DNA from: Bacterioplanes sanyensis | Lineage (GTDB): Bacteria > Pseudomonadota > Gammaproteobacteria > Pseudomonadales > Oceanobacteraceae | NCBI RefSeq assembly: GCF_014652515.1 | Contig: NZ_BMYY01000017.1 | Span: 1-58,709, forward strand | Reading direction: 5' to 3' | DNA: 58,709 nucleotides | Shown: positions 1-10,163 of the stretch, piece after piece | Numbering within the stretch: position 1 is the stretch's first letter | Layout of the letters: each line of letters opens with the position of its first letter | Made by a program: the position numbers and the translations under genes | Notes under the pieces: model-generated | What the model was told of the DNA's origin: nothing | The model's input: the letters and a program-made list of their open reading frames with translations, nothing else | Database searches by the model: none

Positions 1-24
1 CGCATAAGTGGATGATACGCTCAT

Positions 25-213
25 CTACCCAAAAGTTACATTATTTTCCGCATGGACCACTAGCCAAGTACACAATGCGACGGCATAGCCGCTTGTCAGT
101 ACGAACCAGTAGCGGTCGTTTTCTCCATTTAAAATATACATAAATGCGGCACTTCCCAGCAGAAATATGCCCAAGGTCAAATATACTAACTGTTTAATTT
201 CATCGCGAACCAT
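25..213 (-). CDS. small two-helix membrane protein, unknown function
   Basis: This gene encodes 62 residues with two hydrophobic stretches (about residues 8-27 and 36-52) joined by a short polar loop, so it is probably an inner-membrane protein. A GGGGG ribosome binding site lies about five bases upstream of the ATG, which supports real translation. The gene is divergent from the lipoprotein gene that starts at 365. I do not recognise a family, and nothing in its neighbourhood suggests a role. Confidence 0.6.
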   Translation of the reverse strand: MVRDEIKQLVYLTLGIFLLGSAAFMYILNGENDRYWFVLTSGYAVALCTWLVVHAENNVTFG

Positions 214-364
214 ATCGACCCCCTTAGTATTTTCCTTGACATTTACTTATTTCAACTTGCTTTGACGGCGACAGGTAATGATGCAAAATCACACCGGCCT
301 TACGGGCTATCACTGCTGGTTTTGCCCAGCTCAATCATATTTAAATTTTAAAGTAATCATCACC

Positions 365-955
365 ATGACCTATCAACGCTTTCTTATAATCGGATCAATT
401 ATTTTTGCATCCGCTGGCCTCAGCGGCTGCTTTGACGCCCACCAGACCTTCAATATTCCACAAACCGACATTAGCCTAGACATCCCTAGCGACTGGATTG
501 AGCGCAATCAACAGGATCGGCTGCAAGCCGCTCAACGGCTCGCGGAAGATAACGAAATGTCCGATACGCTCAAGGAAGCACTGACGGCCTTGGTAGACAC
601 ACAGATTTATCAATTCACTAAGCCGGTTGTCGTTGATGGGCAGAATAGAAACAGCACCTTAGTTATTAATGTGTCTGAACGCGAGCCAGACGTTTCTCTC
701 GATCAAGTCGCGCGTGAGTTGTCGAATGAGTTTAGCCAGCAAGACCTCAATCGCTCCCCCTGCCCAGAGGCCGCGCTAGAAAACTACCGCTGCCTAAGCT
801 ACGCGGTAAGCATTCCAGGTGCTGGCTTTGATTTTCAGCAGTACCAATATTTAACCATTGATAAAAACAACTTCATCGTTATAACCCTTGGCTTTAGCCA
901 CGACGAGCAAAAAGCTGAGGTAAGAACACTGGCTACCAGCCTGCGCTCAGAATAA
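365..955 (+). CDS. putative lipoprotein, possibly PsbP/DUF1795-like
   Basis: The product is 196 residues from the ATG at 365. This start is preferred over an in-frame ATG at 278 because it places a classical lipoprotein signal at the N-terminus: basic start, hydrophobic core, then a lipobox L-S-G-C near residue 20. The mature part is soluble, opens with a beta-rich segment ending in D-I-P-S-D-W, and contains two further cysteines that could pair. The pattern resembles the PsbP/DUF1795 fold of DcrB-like lipoproteins, but this is a loose impression. A perfect palindromic terminator follows and separates it from the convergent hisD. Confidence 0.75.
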   Translation: MTYQRFLIIGSIIFASAGLSGCFDAHQTFNIPQTDISLDIPSDWIERNQQDRLQAAQRLAEDNEMSDTLKEALTALVDTQIYQFTKPVVVDGQNRNSTLVINVSEREPDVSLDQVARELSNEFSQQDLNRSPCPEAALENYRCLSYAVSIPGAGFDFQQYQYLTIDKNNFIVITLGFSHDEQKAEVRTLATSLRSE

Positions 956-982
956 TTATGCTGCCAGCTTTAAAACAACAAT

Positions 983-1010
983 AAAAAAGAGCGCCGCGGC
1001 GCTCTTTTTT
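983..1010. terminator. bidirectional intrinsic terminator between lipoprotein gene and hisD
   Basis: This is a perfect 28-base palindrome: six A, a GC-rich stem (GAGCGCC pairing with GGCGCTC), then six T. Because the A run and the T run are symmetric it can terminate transcription from both sides. It sits between two convergent genes. Confidence 0.9.
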
Positions 1011-1025
1011 ATTCAGACTAAGACG

Positions 1026-2339
1026 TTATTGATCATCGCCTAAAATACGGTATTCCGCTGAGCGGGCATGGGCCTCCAGGTGCTCGCCGCGCGCCAGTAC
1101 CGAGGCGGTTTTGCCCAGTTCAGAGGCACCTTCAGGCGAGCACATAATCAACGACGAGCGCTTTTGAAAATCGTACACACCCAGTGGTGATGAAAACCGC
1201 GCCGTGCCCGAGGTCGGCAATACGTGGTTAGGGCCAGCGCAATAATCGCCCAGCGCCTCGGAGGTATGACGGCCCATAAAAATCGCACCGGCGTGGCGAA
1301 TCTTAGGCAACAATGCTTGTGGATCGGCGACGGATAATTCCAAATGCTCGGGCGCAATGCGGTTGCTGACCTCACATGCTTCGTCCATATCGGCAACTTT
1401 AATCAGCGCAGCGCGACCGGTAAGGGAGGCGCGAATAATCTCTTCGCGCTGCATATCCGGTAATAAACGCTCAATGCTGCGCTCGACTTGGTCCAAGAAC
1501 TCACTGCTGGGCGACACCAAAATGGCCTGTGCGTCTTCGTCGTGCTCGGCTTGGGAAAATAAATCCATGGCGATCCAATCTGGGTCGGTATCACCATCGC
1601 ACAGCACTAAAATTTCCGATGGCCCGGCGATCATATCAATGCCCACGGTACCAAAGACTTGGCGCTTAGCAGTGGCGACAAAAATATTGCCAGGGCCAAC
1701 GATTTTATCCACTGCGGGAATGGTTTCCGTGCCATAGGCCAAGGCCGCTACGGCCTGGGCGCCGCCAATGGTAAACACCCGACTAACGCCGGCCACCGCC
1801 GCCGCTGCCAGTACCAGCTCGTTGAGCTCACCGCCTGGCGTTGGCACCACCATAATAATTTCCTGCACGCCGGCGACGTGGGCAGGAAGGGCGTTCATCA
1901 ACACAGACGACGGATACGCAGCTTTGCCACCCGGAACATAAATACCGACGCGATCCATCGGTGTGACTTGCTGGCCCAGTAAAGTGCCGTCGGCTTCTTG
2001 GTAGCTCCAAGAATCCTGCTTTTGCTTTTCGTGGTAGCGACGCACACGCTCGGCCGCGGTGTTGAGCGCCTGGCGTTGCTCTTCGGGCAAGCCATCTAAC
2101 GCCTGCTGCAAACGCACTTGATCCAACTCCAGCTCGTGCATGGCGGTGGCGTGCAAATGATCAAAGCGATTGCTGTATTCGATCACAGCAGCATCACCGC
2201 GCTGTTTTACTTGCCACAAAATATCGGTCACCGTGGCTTGTACCTGGCTGTCAGAGACCGACTCCCACGCCAATAACGCGCTGAGTTGCTCATTAAAATC
2301 GGCTTGCTCGGAAGATAGACGGCGAATTTCAATGCTCAT
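1026..2339 (-). CDS. hisD: histidinol dehydrogenase
   Basis: HisD carries out the last two steps of histidine synthesis, oxidising L-histidinol to L-histidine with two NAD+; it is a zinc-dependent cytosolic dimer. The 437-residue length is typical. Visible family motifs include the G-P-G-N nucleotide-site segment, G-P-S-E-I, the D-L-x-S-Q-A-E-H-D stretch with metal and catalytic ligands, and P-E-H-L-E-L near the C-terminus. The ATG overlaps the hisG stop (ATGA), so the two genes are translationally coupled. In Pseudomonas hisC follows, but here the operon ends at the terminator near 1000. Confidence 0.97.
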   Translation of the reverse strand: MSIEIRRLSSEQADFNEQLSALLAWESVSDSQVQATVTDILWQVKQRGDAAVIEYSNRFDHLHATAMHELELDQVRLQQALDGLPEEQRQALNTAAERVRRYHEKQKQDSWSYQEADGTLLGQQVTPMDRVGIYVPGGKAAYPSSVLMNALPAHVAGVQEIIMVVPTPGGELNELVLAAAAVAGVSRVFTIGGAQAVAALAYGTETIPAVDKIVGPGNIFVATAKRQVFGTVGIDMIAGPSEILVLCDGDTDPDWIAMDLFSQAEHDEDAQAILVSPSSEFLDQVERSIERLLPDMQREEIIRASLTGRAALIKVADMDEACEVSNRIAPEHLELSVADPQALLPKIRHAGAIFMGRHTSEALGDYCAGPNHVLPTSGTARFSSPLGVYDFQKRSSLIMCSPEGASELGKTASVLARGEHLEAHARSAEYRILGDDQ

Positions 2340-2992
2340 ACGGCCTCCTGCTCAGTACGCTGACGCTCAACCGCGGCAGCCATCTGCTCGATGATGGGCT
2401 GAATTTGCGCGTGTTTGACTTTCATCGCCGCACGCCCCGCCACTAAACGCGAACTGATCGGCGCGATCAGATCACGTGCTTCTAAGCCATTGGCTTTGAG
2501 GGTATTACCGGTATCGACAATATCCACAATCATATCGGCCAGGTTCATGATGGGTGCCAGCTCCATGCCGCCATAGAGTTTAATAATGTCGACCTGACGA
2601 CCCTGCTCAGCAAAATAGCGCTTGGCCACATTGACAAACTTAGTCGCTACTTTTAAGCGCCCTTGTGGCATGGGCGCGTCTTTTAACGCTGCCGTCATTA
2701 AGCGACAACTGGCGATGTTTAAGTCGAGGGGCTCGCACAAATCATCGCTGCCGTATTCCATCAATACGTCTTTACCGGCCACGCCTAAATCTGCAGCGCC
2801 GTATTCCACATAGGTAGGCACGTCGGTGGCGCGTATCACCACCAACTTAATATGCTCATGGTTGGTATCGAAGATCAGCTTGCGGCTCTTTTTGATGTCT
2901 TCTGCTGGATGAATGCCTGCCTCGGCTAGCAGTGGCAGGGTGTCGTCCAGAATGCGGCCCTTAGACAGGGCAATAGTCAACGGTTGAGTCAT
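2336..2992 (-). CDS. hisG: ATP phosphoribosyltransferase, short form
   Basis: HisG joins ATP and PRPP, the committed step of histidine synthesis. At 218 residues it is the short form, which lacks the C-terminal regulatory domain. Short HisG needs the HisZ subunit for activity and feedback control, and hisZ is not in this window. The sequence shows the family start (L-T-I-A-L-S-K-G-R), the G-x-A-D-L-G-V-x-G-K-D segment, and the PRPP loop D-I-V-D-T-G-N-T-L. It lies between murA and hisD, 23 bp after murA, as in Pseudomonas. Confidence 0.96.
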   Translation of the reverse strand: MTQPLTIALSKGRILDDTLPLLAEAGIHPAEDIKKSRKLIFDTNHEHIKLVVIRATDVPTYVEYGAADLGVAGKDVLMEYGSDDLCEPLDLNIASCRLMTAALKDAPMPQGRLKVATKFVNVAKRYFAEQGRQVDIIKLYGGMELAPIMNLADMIVDIVDTGNTLKANGLEARDLIAPISSRLVAGRAAMKVKHAQIQPIIEQMAAAVERQRTEQEAV

Positions 2993-3015
2993 ACGCTTGC
3001 TGATCCTTTCATGTG

Positions 3016-4290
<1,275 letters not shown>

Positions 4291-4524
4291 TCAGGCGTTG
4301 TGTTCGGCAGGGGTCTCAGCACGAATGGTAACCGCATGAATGCGACCATCGGCAATGTAAGGATTTAGCAGTTTATACACGAACTGCTGGCGCTTCACGG
4401 CATTGAGGCCTTCGAATGCCTCGCCGACTGCGTTGACTTCGTATTTGTAACCGTCACCGTCAACCGTCCAGGTGACGTCAGGCGCTTCGGTTTGCAGAAT
4501 CTGTAAAATTTCAGCTGGCGTCAT
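4291..4524 (-). CDS. ibaG: BolA-family protein IbaG
   Basis: IbaG is a small BolA-like protein that works with monothiol glutaredoxins in iron-sulfur handling and is linked to acid and envelope stress. I chose the ATG at 4524 (77 residues), because family members begin directly with the first helix (here T-P-A-E-I-L-Q-I-L). An ATG at 4542 and a TTG at 4566 are possible longer starts. The class II BolA core is visible: V-K-R-Q-Q-x-V-Y, then D-G-R-I-H-A-V-T with the invariant histidine. It lies 81 bp after mlaB and 9 bp before murA. Confidence 0.88.
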   Translation of the reverse strand: MTPAEILQILQTEAPDVTWTVDGDGYKYEVNAVGEAFEGLNAVKRQQFVYKLLNPYIADGRIHAVTIRAETPAEHNA

Positions 4525-4605
4525 AACCGCGATACCACTCATTGTCAGCAAAATTTGGGCGGCCAATCATAGCCGATTCCACTCAGCGATGACACTGGCC
4601 GCAGG

Positions 4606-4917
4606 TCAGACTATGAACAGTTTGGTAAACACCGGTTGTAAATCACTGATGGCGATAATGGGCTGCAACCTATCGGGCACGTTGGCGATTTCCAGCCGCA
4701 CTTCACGTTGCTCACAATAGCGATACCAGTCGAGCAGCAGCGCCACCGCGGCACTGGAAACCTGATCCACACCGGCCATGTCGACTTGCCAAACGTCTTC
4801 GGCGGCACTGATCAAGCAGCGGCCACGGCGCGCCAGAGGCGTCACCGTTGCCAGGGTTAAATCGCCTGTCAGCTGTGCCTTGTTGCTACCGTCGGCATTG
4901 AGCGTTGGCGCTACCAT
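4606..4917 (-). CDS. mlaB: STAS-domain protein MlaB of the Mla lipid transporter
   Basis: MlaB is the cytoplasmic STAS subunit that binds the MlaF ATPase and stabilises the MlaFEDB complex. The 103-residue protein shows a STAS fold, with V-D-Q-V-S-S-A-A-V-A-L-L-L at the start of the key helix, including the conserved serine position. Its ATG overlaps the mlaD stop (TAATG). In E. coli and Pseudomonas mlaC is encoded between mlaD and mlaB; here there is no room for it. Divergence from other MlaB proteins is normal for this small domain. Confidence 0.85.
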   Translation of the reverse strand: MVAPTLNADGSNKAQLTGDLTLATVTPLARRGRCLISAAEDVWQVDMAGVDQVSSAAVALLLDWYRYCEQREVRLEIANVPDRLQPIIAISDLQPVFTKLFIV

Positions 4918-5378
4918 TAGCCTTCTTCCGCCTTGTTAAATAAGAAGCGGCCAATCAGCTCTTCTAACACCAGCGCGGATTGGGTGTCTTCTATCCAGTC
5001 GCCATCCTCTAAATATTCTGGGTCAGCGCCAACGGTTAAGCCTATGTACTTCTCACCCAGTAAGCCCGCCGTTAAGATGGCCGCAGATGTGTCACGGGTC
5101 AGGGTTTCAACATCGGCGTTGATCTCCATTTCGACCACGGCTGAATACCACTCTTGATCTAGGTAGACCTTGGTGACCCGACCGATGGTGACCCCTGACA
5201 TGGAGACCTTGGCGCGCTCATTCAAACCGGCCAGGTTTTCAAACCGAGCTTTTAAGGTGTAGGTATCGCTTGTCGCCTGCTGCGTCAAACCACTGACTCT
5301 GAACGCCATCAGCACCAGAGCGACAATTCCCATGATCATAAATGCGCCGACCGTAAGTTCGACATTACGCATTTGCAT
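4917..5378 (-). CDS. mlaD: MCE-domain lipid-binding protein MlaD
   Basis: MlaD is the inner-membrane-anchored MCE protein that forms a hexameric ring on MlaE and passes phospholipid across the periplasm. The 153-residue product has one N-terminal membrane helix (about residues 9-27), then one MCE domain (about 38-115) with the typical V-x-M-S-G-V-x-I-G-R-V segment and a G-L-L-G-E-K-Y-I-G-L motif, and a C-terminal helix. The length matches Pseudomonas-type MlaD rather than the longer E. coli form. It starts one base after the mlaE stop. Confidence 0.94.
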   Translation of the reverse strand: MQMRNVELTVGAFMIMGIVALVLMAFRVSGLTQQATSDTYTLKARFENLAGLNERAKVSMSGVTIGRVTKVYLDQEWYSAVVEMEINADVETLTRDTSAAILTAGLLGEKYIGLTVGADPEYLEDGDWIEDTQSALVLEELIGRFLFNKAEEG

Positions 5379-5379
5379 A

Positions 5380-6156
5380 TTACACGCCTCCCAGCATGAT
5401 GGCGGTTAACACAAAATCCAGCCCCAGTACGGCCAACGACGACACCACCACGGTTTGCGTTGTTGCCTTACCAATGCCCTCGGAAGTGGGTACCGAGTCG
5501 TAACCTTGGAAAACAGCGATCCAGGTCACGACTAAGCCAAATACCACAGATTTAACAATGCCTTTAACGACATCCTCATAAAATTCGACCGACGCCTGCA
5601 TATTGCCCCAGTAGGCACCTTCGTCGATGCCGAGCAAGTCCACCGCCACAAAGGCACCGCCCCAAATGCCAACGGTACTGAACAGCAAGGCCAGAATAGG
5701 TACGGCAATCATGCCGGCCCATAAACGCGGCGTAATCACCCGTTTCAACGGGTCAACGCCCATCATTTCCATGGCCGATAACTGCTCGGTGGTTTTCATC
5801 AAACCGATTTCTGCCGTCAGCGCCGACCCTGCCCGACCAGCAAACAGCAGCGCCGTCATCACCGGGCCTAACTCGCGCAGCAAGGTCAAAGACACCATGG
5901 TGCCCAGCGCGGCCTCAGAGCCAAAGTCGATCAAAATGGTATAGCCTTGCAGGCCCAGCACCATGCCAACAAAGAAGCCCGCCACAATGATGATCGACAG
6001 CGAGCGCACGCCCACGGCGTGAATTTGCTGCAGCAAGTCACGCCAGCCGGCACTGCCCGGGCCACCCCACAGCAGTGAGCGATAAAATAAGATTGCCGCC
6101 CGCCCCATCGATTGCATGGCACTGACGCCACGACGTCCTAAGCGTTGCACCATCAT
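5380..6156 (-). CDS. mlaE: ABC transporter permease MlaE
   Basis: MlaE is the permease of the Mla retrograde phospholipid transport system, which maintains outer-membrane asymmetry. The product has 258 residues and several hydrophobic helices. The MlaE/Ttg2B signature is clear: R-E-L-G-P-V-M-T-A-L-L-F-A-G-R-A-G-S-A, then E-I-G-x-M-K-T-T-E-Q-L-S-A-M. Two adjacent ATG codons (6156 and 6153) overlap the mlaF stop, so either may be used. Confidence 0.96.
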   Translation of the reverse strand: MMVQRLGRRGVSAMQSMGRAAILFYRSLLWGGPGSAGWRDLLQQIHAVGVRSLSIIIVAGFFVGMVLGLQGYTILIDFGSEAALGTMVSLTLLRELGPVMTALLFAGRAGSALTAEIGLMKTTEQLSAMEMMGVDPLKRVITPRLWAGMIAVPILALLFSTVGIWGGAFVAVDLLGIDEGAYWGNMQASVEFYEDVVKGIVKSVVFGLVVTWIAVFQGYDSVPTSEGIGKATTQTVVVSSLAVLGLDFVLTAIMLGGV

Positions 6157-6950
6157 GACGACAACAACTCCTGGCGATAATCCGCCGCCGGGTAGTGAAA
6201 CGGCACCGGGCCGTCGGGATCGCCGCGCAAGAACTGGCGCACTTCATCATTGCCTTCGTGCAACAGCTCATCCGGCGGGCCAAAGCCGATCACCCGGCCA
6301 TCCGACACCAGGCACAAATAATCAGCAATGCTGCACGACTCCTCGACATCGTGAGACACCAACAAACTGGTGAGCCCCAGCGCTTCGCTGAGGGCGCGAA
6401 TCAACTTGACGATCATGCCCATAGAAATCGGGTCGAGACCGGTAAACGGCTCGTCATACAGCATCAACTCTGGGTCCATGGCGATGGAGCGTGCCAAGGC
6501 AACGCGCCTAGCCATCCCGCCGGACAACTCGCTGGGCATTAAATCACGCGCACCGCGCAAGCCGACGGCTTCCAACTTCATTAATACCAAGTCGCGAATC
6601 ATGGTTTCTGGTAAGTCGGTATGGGTGCGCAGCGGAAAAGCAACGTTGTCGAACACCGACAAATCGGTGAACAGTGCGCCGGTCTGAAACAGCATGCCCA
6701 TTTTTTCGCGCCGCAGTTCAAACAGCTGACGACGGCTTAGCTCGTTCACCCGTTGGCCGGCCACCACCACACTGCCCTGATCAGGTTTCAGCTGACCGCC
6801 AATTAAGCGCAGCAAGGTGGTTTTACCCGTGCCACTGGGGCCCATGATGGCGGTTACTTTGCCACGCGGGAAGTCAACGCTGAGGCGGTCATAAATAAGC
6901 CGCTCGCCGCGCCGAAAGCTCAGCTCAGAGATTGAAATATAGGGGTCCAT
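6153..6950 (-). CDS. mlaF: ABC transporter ATP-binding protein MlaF
   Basis: MlaF powers the Mla phospholipid transporter. From the ATG at 6950 it has 265 residues. This start has a strong AGGTGAC ribosome site a few bases upstream, and a candidate -10 box (6988-6993) lies so close to the alternative start at 6992 that the longer form is unlikely. The protein has Walker A G-P-S-G-T-G-K-T (residues 37-44), the signature L-S-G-G-M-A-R-R, Walker B L-M-L-Y-D-E-P-F-T-G-L-D-P and an H-loop S-H-D. It is the first gene of mlaFED-mlaB-ibaG-murA-hisGD. Confidence 0.96.
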   Translation of the reverse strand: MDPYISISELSFRRGERLIYDRLSVDFPRGKVTAIMGPSGTGKTTLLRLIGGQLKPDQGSVVVAGQRVNELSRRQLFELRREKMGMLFQTGALFTDLSVFDNVAFPLRTHTDLPETMIRDLVLMKLEAVGLRGARDLMPSELSGGMARRVALARSIAMDPELMLYDEPFTGLDPISMGMIVKLIRALSEALGLTSLLVSHDVEESCSIADYLCLVSDGRVIGFGPPDELLHEGNDEVRQFLRGDPDGPVPFHYPAADYRQELLSS

Positions 6951-6987
6951 GTCACCTCGATTCGGCCTCAATGGCAGTTTGCGCGCC

Positions 6988-7017
6988 AGCATAGCGGAAT
7001 GTCACCGGCCACACCAA
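6988..7017 (-). promoter_or_regulatory. mlaF: candidate sigma-70 promoter of the mla operon
   Basis: On the minus strand a TTGGTG box (7012-7017) and a TATGCT box (6988-6993) are separated by 18 bp, about 40 bp upstream of the mlaF ATG at 6950. The -35 box is weak, so this is a moderate prediction. It fits the chosen mlaF start. Confidence 0.45.
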
Positions 7018-7093
7018 GGGGCATGGCAATCAAGGTGACGCCGTCACGACAACTCACTGTTCCGACAGTGCACAATCTATGACAGTCCTGCAA

Positions 7094-7121
7094 TTGCGCT
7101 GCCCCCCGCCTCAGGTACAAT
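7094..7121 (+). promoter_or_regulatory. sigma-70 promoter of the antiporter-kdsD-lpt operon
   Basis: TTGCGC (7094-7099) and TACAAT (7116-7121) are separated by 16 bp. The predicted transcript starts near 7128, about 16 bases before the ATG at 7144. This excludes the longer reading frame beginning at 7120, which would overlap the -10 box. Confidence 0.65.
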
Positions 7122-7143
7122 GGCGCCCTTTTATGACTCGCGG

Positions 7144-8118
7144 ATGACCGAAACTATGCTGACCGCTTATCTGGCCGTTTTAGCCGGCCTGATTGTACTG
7201 GTATGGAGTGCCGATAAATTTGTCATTGGTGCCGCTGCCACAGCACGTCATTTGGGCATGTCGCCTCTGCTGGTGGGCTTAACCATCGTCTCTATTGGCA
7301 CCTCGGCGCCAGAGATGTTTGTTTCCGCCATGGCGTCACTCGACGGCGCCGGCAACTTGGCCATTGGTAACGCACTGGGCTCCAACATTACCAACATTTT
7401 GATGGTGCTGGGCATTACCGCATTAGTCAGCCCCATTCCACTGCAAAAGAAACTGGTGCGCAAAGAAATGCCGCTGTTGCTGCTGATCAGCATCATTGGT
7501 GGCCTGACCTTGGCAGACTTAGAGATTAACTGGGTCGATGCGCTGATCTTGATCAGCGCGTTGGTATTCGCTCTGTATTTAATGTTTCAAGATTCCAGCG
7601 AATCGGGCGAGCCTTTGGTGGATGAAGAAGAAGCCGAAGCCATTGAGCACACCAGCACCGGGCAGGCCATCTTTTGGCTGGTCACAGGTCTTTTGGCGCT
7701 GATGGTGAGTTCACGCATGTTGGTGTGGGGCGCAACGGAAATTGCCGTTGCCTTTGGCGTCAGTGATTTGATTATCGGCTTGACCATCGTCGCCATCGGT
7801 ACCAGCTTGCCAGAGTTGGCAGCGTCGGTGGCCAGCGCCCTCAAAGGCCACCACGACATTGCCATCGGCAATGTTATTGGTTCAAACATTTTTAACTTAT
7901 TGGCGGTGATGCCGATTCCGGGCCTGCTGGCCACCACCGCCGTGGAACCGGCCGCACTCTATCGTGACTTCAGCGTTATGATGGCCGCCACACTGGCGCT
8001 GGGGCTGATTCTGCTGCTGTGTTATCGCAGCGGCAAGGTAGGCCGTCCCTATGGCATCGCTTTAACTGGTGGTTATATTGGCTACCTTGTTCTTTTGTTC
8101 TTTATGGCAACCGCATGA
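7144..8118 (+). CDS. yrbG: calcium/sodium antiporter, YrbG family
   Basis: This is a K+-dependent Na+/Ca2+ exchanger family protein of the inner membrane, about 324 residues with about ten hydrophobic helices. Both alpha repeats are visible, each with the ion-binding G-T-S-x-P-E motif: S-I-G-T-S-A-P-E near residue 50 and A-I-G-T-S-L-P-E in the second half, each followed by G-N-x-x-G-S-N-I. The two halves are joined by an acidic loop (E-E-E-A-E-A). The start could also be the ATG at 7156. As in E. coli it leads the kdsD-lpt operon, and its stop overlaps the kdsD start. Confidence 0.93.
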   Translation: MTETMLTAYLAVLAGLIVLVWSADKFVIGAAATARHLGMSPLLVGLTIVSIGTSAPEMFVSAMASLDGAGNLAIGNALGSNITNILMVLGITALVSPIPLQKKLVRKEMPLLLLISIIGGLTLADLEINWVDALILISALVFALYLMFQDSSESGEPLVDEEEAEAIEHTSTGQAIFWLVTGLLALMVSSRMLVWGATEIAVAFGVSDLIIGLTIVAIGTSLPELAASVASALKGHHDIAIGNVIGSNIFNLLAVMPIPGLLATTAVEPAALYRDFSVMMAATLALGLILLLCYRSGKVGRPYGIALTGGYIGYLVLLFFMATA

Positions 8119-9092
8119 CCGCATCTGACTCCTTCGATTTTGTAGCCTCCGCCCAGCGCACCATTGAGCTGGAGCAGCAGGCCATTGCCGCTTTAGCGCC
8201 ACGCATCGACGGCGATTTCAGCCAAGCCTGTCGCACCCTACTGGCGTGCCGAGGCCGAGTGGTCGTTACCGGCATGGGCAAGTCTGGCCATATCGGTAAG
8301 AAATTAGCAGCCACCTTGGCCAGCACCGGCACACCGGCGTTTTTTGTGCACCCAGGTGAAGCCAGCCACGGCGATATGGGCATGATCACCGCCGATGATG
8401 TGGTGATTGCTCTGTCTAACTCCGGCGAAACCGCCGAAGTGACCAGCCTGCTGCCGCTGCTAAAGCGCCTGGGCACAGCCTTGATCAGCATGACCGGCAA
8501 CCCGGCATCCACCTTGGCGAATGCCGCGACCGCGCATTTAAACACCGGCGTTGAGCAAGAAGCCTGCCCGCTGGATTTGGCACCGACCTCATCCACCACC
8601 ACCGCGTTGGTGATGGGCGATGCGTTAGCCATTGCCTTGTTAGAAGCTCGCGGTTTTACCGCCGAAGACTTTGCCTTTTCTCACCCAGGCGGTGCACTGG
8701 GCCGACGCCTGCTGTTAAAAGTTGAAGACATCATGCACAGCGGCAGCGAAGTGCCCAGTGTTGGGCCGCAAACACCGCTGGCCGAAGCGCTGCTGGTGAT
8801 TACTTCCAAGGGCTTGGGCATGACCACAGTGCAAGACGACGACGGTAACTTACTCGGCATCTTTACCGATGGCGACCTACGCCGCACCATCGACCAAGGC
8901 ACCGATATTCACAGCGCCAGCATGAAGGATGTGATGACGCGCCAATGCAAAACCACACAACCAGGCGTGTTGGCAGCCGAAGCACTGAAACTGATGGAAG
9001 ATAACAAGATCAACGCCTTGGTGGTGATGGACGAGCAACGCTTGGTGGGTGTGCTCAATATGCACGACATGCTGCGCGCCGGTGTGATCTGA
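8115..9092 (+). CDS. kdsD: D-arabinose 5-phosphate isomerase
   Basis: KdsD converts D-ribulose 5-phosphate to D-arabinose 5-phosphate, the first step of KDO synthesis for LPS. The protein has 325 residues from the ATG at 8115, which overlaps the antiporter stop (ATGA). It has an N-terminal SIS domain with G-M-G-K-S-G-H-I-G-K-K, S-N-S-G-E-T-A-E and S-H-P-G-G-A-L-G-R-R, then a pair of CBS domains. KdsC, the next pathway phosphatase normally encoded directly downstream, is absent: lptC begins at the kdsD stop (TGATG). Confidence 0.96.
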   Translation: MTASDSFDFVASAQRTIELEQQAIAALAPRIDGDFSQACRTLLACRGRVVVTGMGKSGHIGKKLAATLASTGTPAFFVHPGEASHGDMGMITADDVVIALSNSGETAEVTSLLPLLKRLGTALISMTGNPASTLANAATAHLNTGVEQEACPLDLAPTSSTTTALVMGDALAIALLEARGFTAEDFAFSHPGGALGRRLLLKVEDIMHSGSEVPSVGPQTPLAEALLVITSKGLGMTTVQDDDGNLLGIFTDGDLRRTIDQGTDIHSASMKDVMTRQCKTTQPGVLAAEALKLMEDNKINALVVMDEQRLVGVLNMHDMLRAGVI

Positions 9093-9652
9093 TGCGCAAG
9101 CGCTACTTGCTGCTGTTACTGACGTTAATCTTTGGTCTGGCTTTGCTGGCGGTGGATCGCTATACCGCCAGCTGGAGTCAGAGCAGCAACGAGCGCAATG
9201 CCAACGAACCGGACTACTATGGCGACAGCTTGGTAAGCCAGCGGTTCGATCACACTGGGCAGCGCGTGCAAACCCTGCAGGCCGACAGCTCGGTGCACTA
9301 CCCGCAAACCCGACATACCGAGTTTACCGCTCCCGACATCACAGCGTTGGACCAACAAAACGTGACTTGGCGCATTCAGGCGCGTCAGGGGCAGCTCAAA
9401 GATGACGACAATCAGCTGACGCTGGAACAGTCCGTTGAGATTCGCACTCTGGACAGCCCTGACCCCATCATCATTACTACCGAACGTTTGCACTACGATA
9501 TTGACAACCAGATCGCGCACACAGATGAGTTTGTGCGCATCGACCACAACCGTATTCAGCTGACCGCCACCGGCATGACCTTAGATCTGCAGCGCCAGCG
9601 CATGAGCTTTCACCAGGAGGTAAATACCCGGTATGACCCGATTGTTCAGTAG
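9092..9652 (+). CDS. lptC: LPS export protein LptC
   Basis: LptC is a bitopic inner-membrane protein that takes LPS from LptB2FG and hands it to the LptA bridge. The 186-residue product has one N-terminal membrane helix (about residues 4-22) and a periplasmic beta-jellyroll. L-x-A-D-S-S-V-H-Y-P, W-x-I-x-A-R-Q-G and I-x-T-E-R-L-H-Y-D fit the family. It overlaps kdsD by one base and lptA by 20 bp, as expected in a tightly coupled lpt operon. Confidence 0.9.
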   Translation: MRKRYLLLLLTLIFGLALLAVDRYTASWSQSSNERNANEPDYYGDSLVSQRFDHTGQRVQTLQADSSVHYPQTRHTEFTAPDITALDQQNVTWRIQARQGQLKDDDNQLTLEQSVEIRTLDSPDPIIITTERLHYDIDNQIAHTDEFVRIDHNRIQLTATGMTLDLQRQRMSFHQEVNTRYDPIVQ

Positions 9653-10163
9653 CCTGATACTGCTACTTATCGCCAGCGCGAGTCTGGCACTGGAGCAGGA
9701 CTGGCAACAACCGGTGACGATTTTGTCCGACCACGCCGAGCTGGACCGCAAAACCGGCATGGTGGTGTATGAAGGCAACGTCACTCTGACCCAGGGCAGC
9801 CTGCGTATTGAGGCCGATCAACTGCTGTTATTTCGCGATGGTGAGCAACTGGAACGCGCCACTGCGCGTGGCAAGCCGGCACGTTATCAGCAAATCATCA
9901 GCGCCGGTGATGCACTCACAGAAGCGCATGGCCAGCGCATTGACTACCTAGCGCAGCAACGTGAAGTCGTAATTCAGGGCGACGCGCACCTGGAGCAAGA
10001 TGGCAACCAATTCAGTGGCGAGCTGATTCGCTACGACATGCTGCGCGACACCATTTCTGCCGAAGGCGGCGAAGAAAAGCCCGGCGAAGAGGGCAAACAG
10101 CGCATTAAAGTCATCATCCAGCCGCAAGCGACCGAGTCTGCTAATGAAAACCCTGAAAGCTGA
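9633..10163 (+). CDS. lptA: LPS transport periplasmic protein LptA
   Basis: LptA forms the periplasmic bridge for LPS transport between LptC and LptD. The 176-residue product has a cleavable signal peptide (cleavage near A-S-L-A at residues 16-19) and an OstA-like jellyroll: [21 protein letters not shown]-x-A-D-Q-L. An AGGAGG ribosome site at 9615-9620 lies inside the end of lptC. The last 20 bp overlap lptB. Confidence 0.94.
   Translation: MTRLFSSLILLLIASASLALEQDWQQPVTILSDHAELDRKTGMVVYEGNVTLTQGSLRIEADQLLLFRDGEQLERATARGKPARYQQIISAGDALTEAHGQRIDYLAQQREVVIQGDAHLEQDGNQFSGELIRYDMLRDTISAEGGEEKPGEEGKQRIKVIIQPQATESANENPES

Noticed and set aside
214-364. TTGACA at 236-241 as a strong promoter for the lipoprotein gene
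   Set aside because: No acceptable -10 box lies 16-18 bp downstream, so I did not list it as a promoter.
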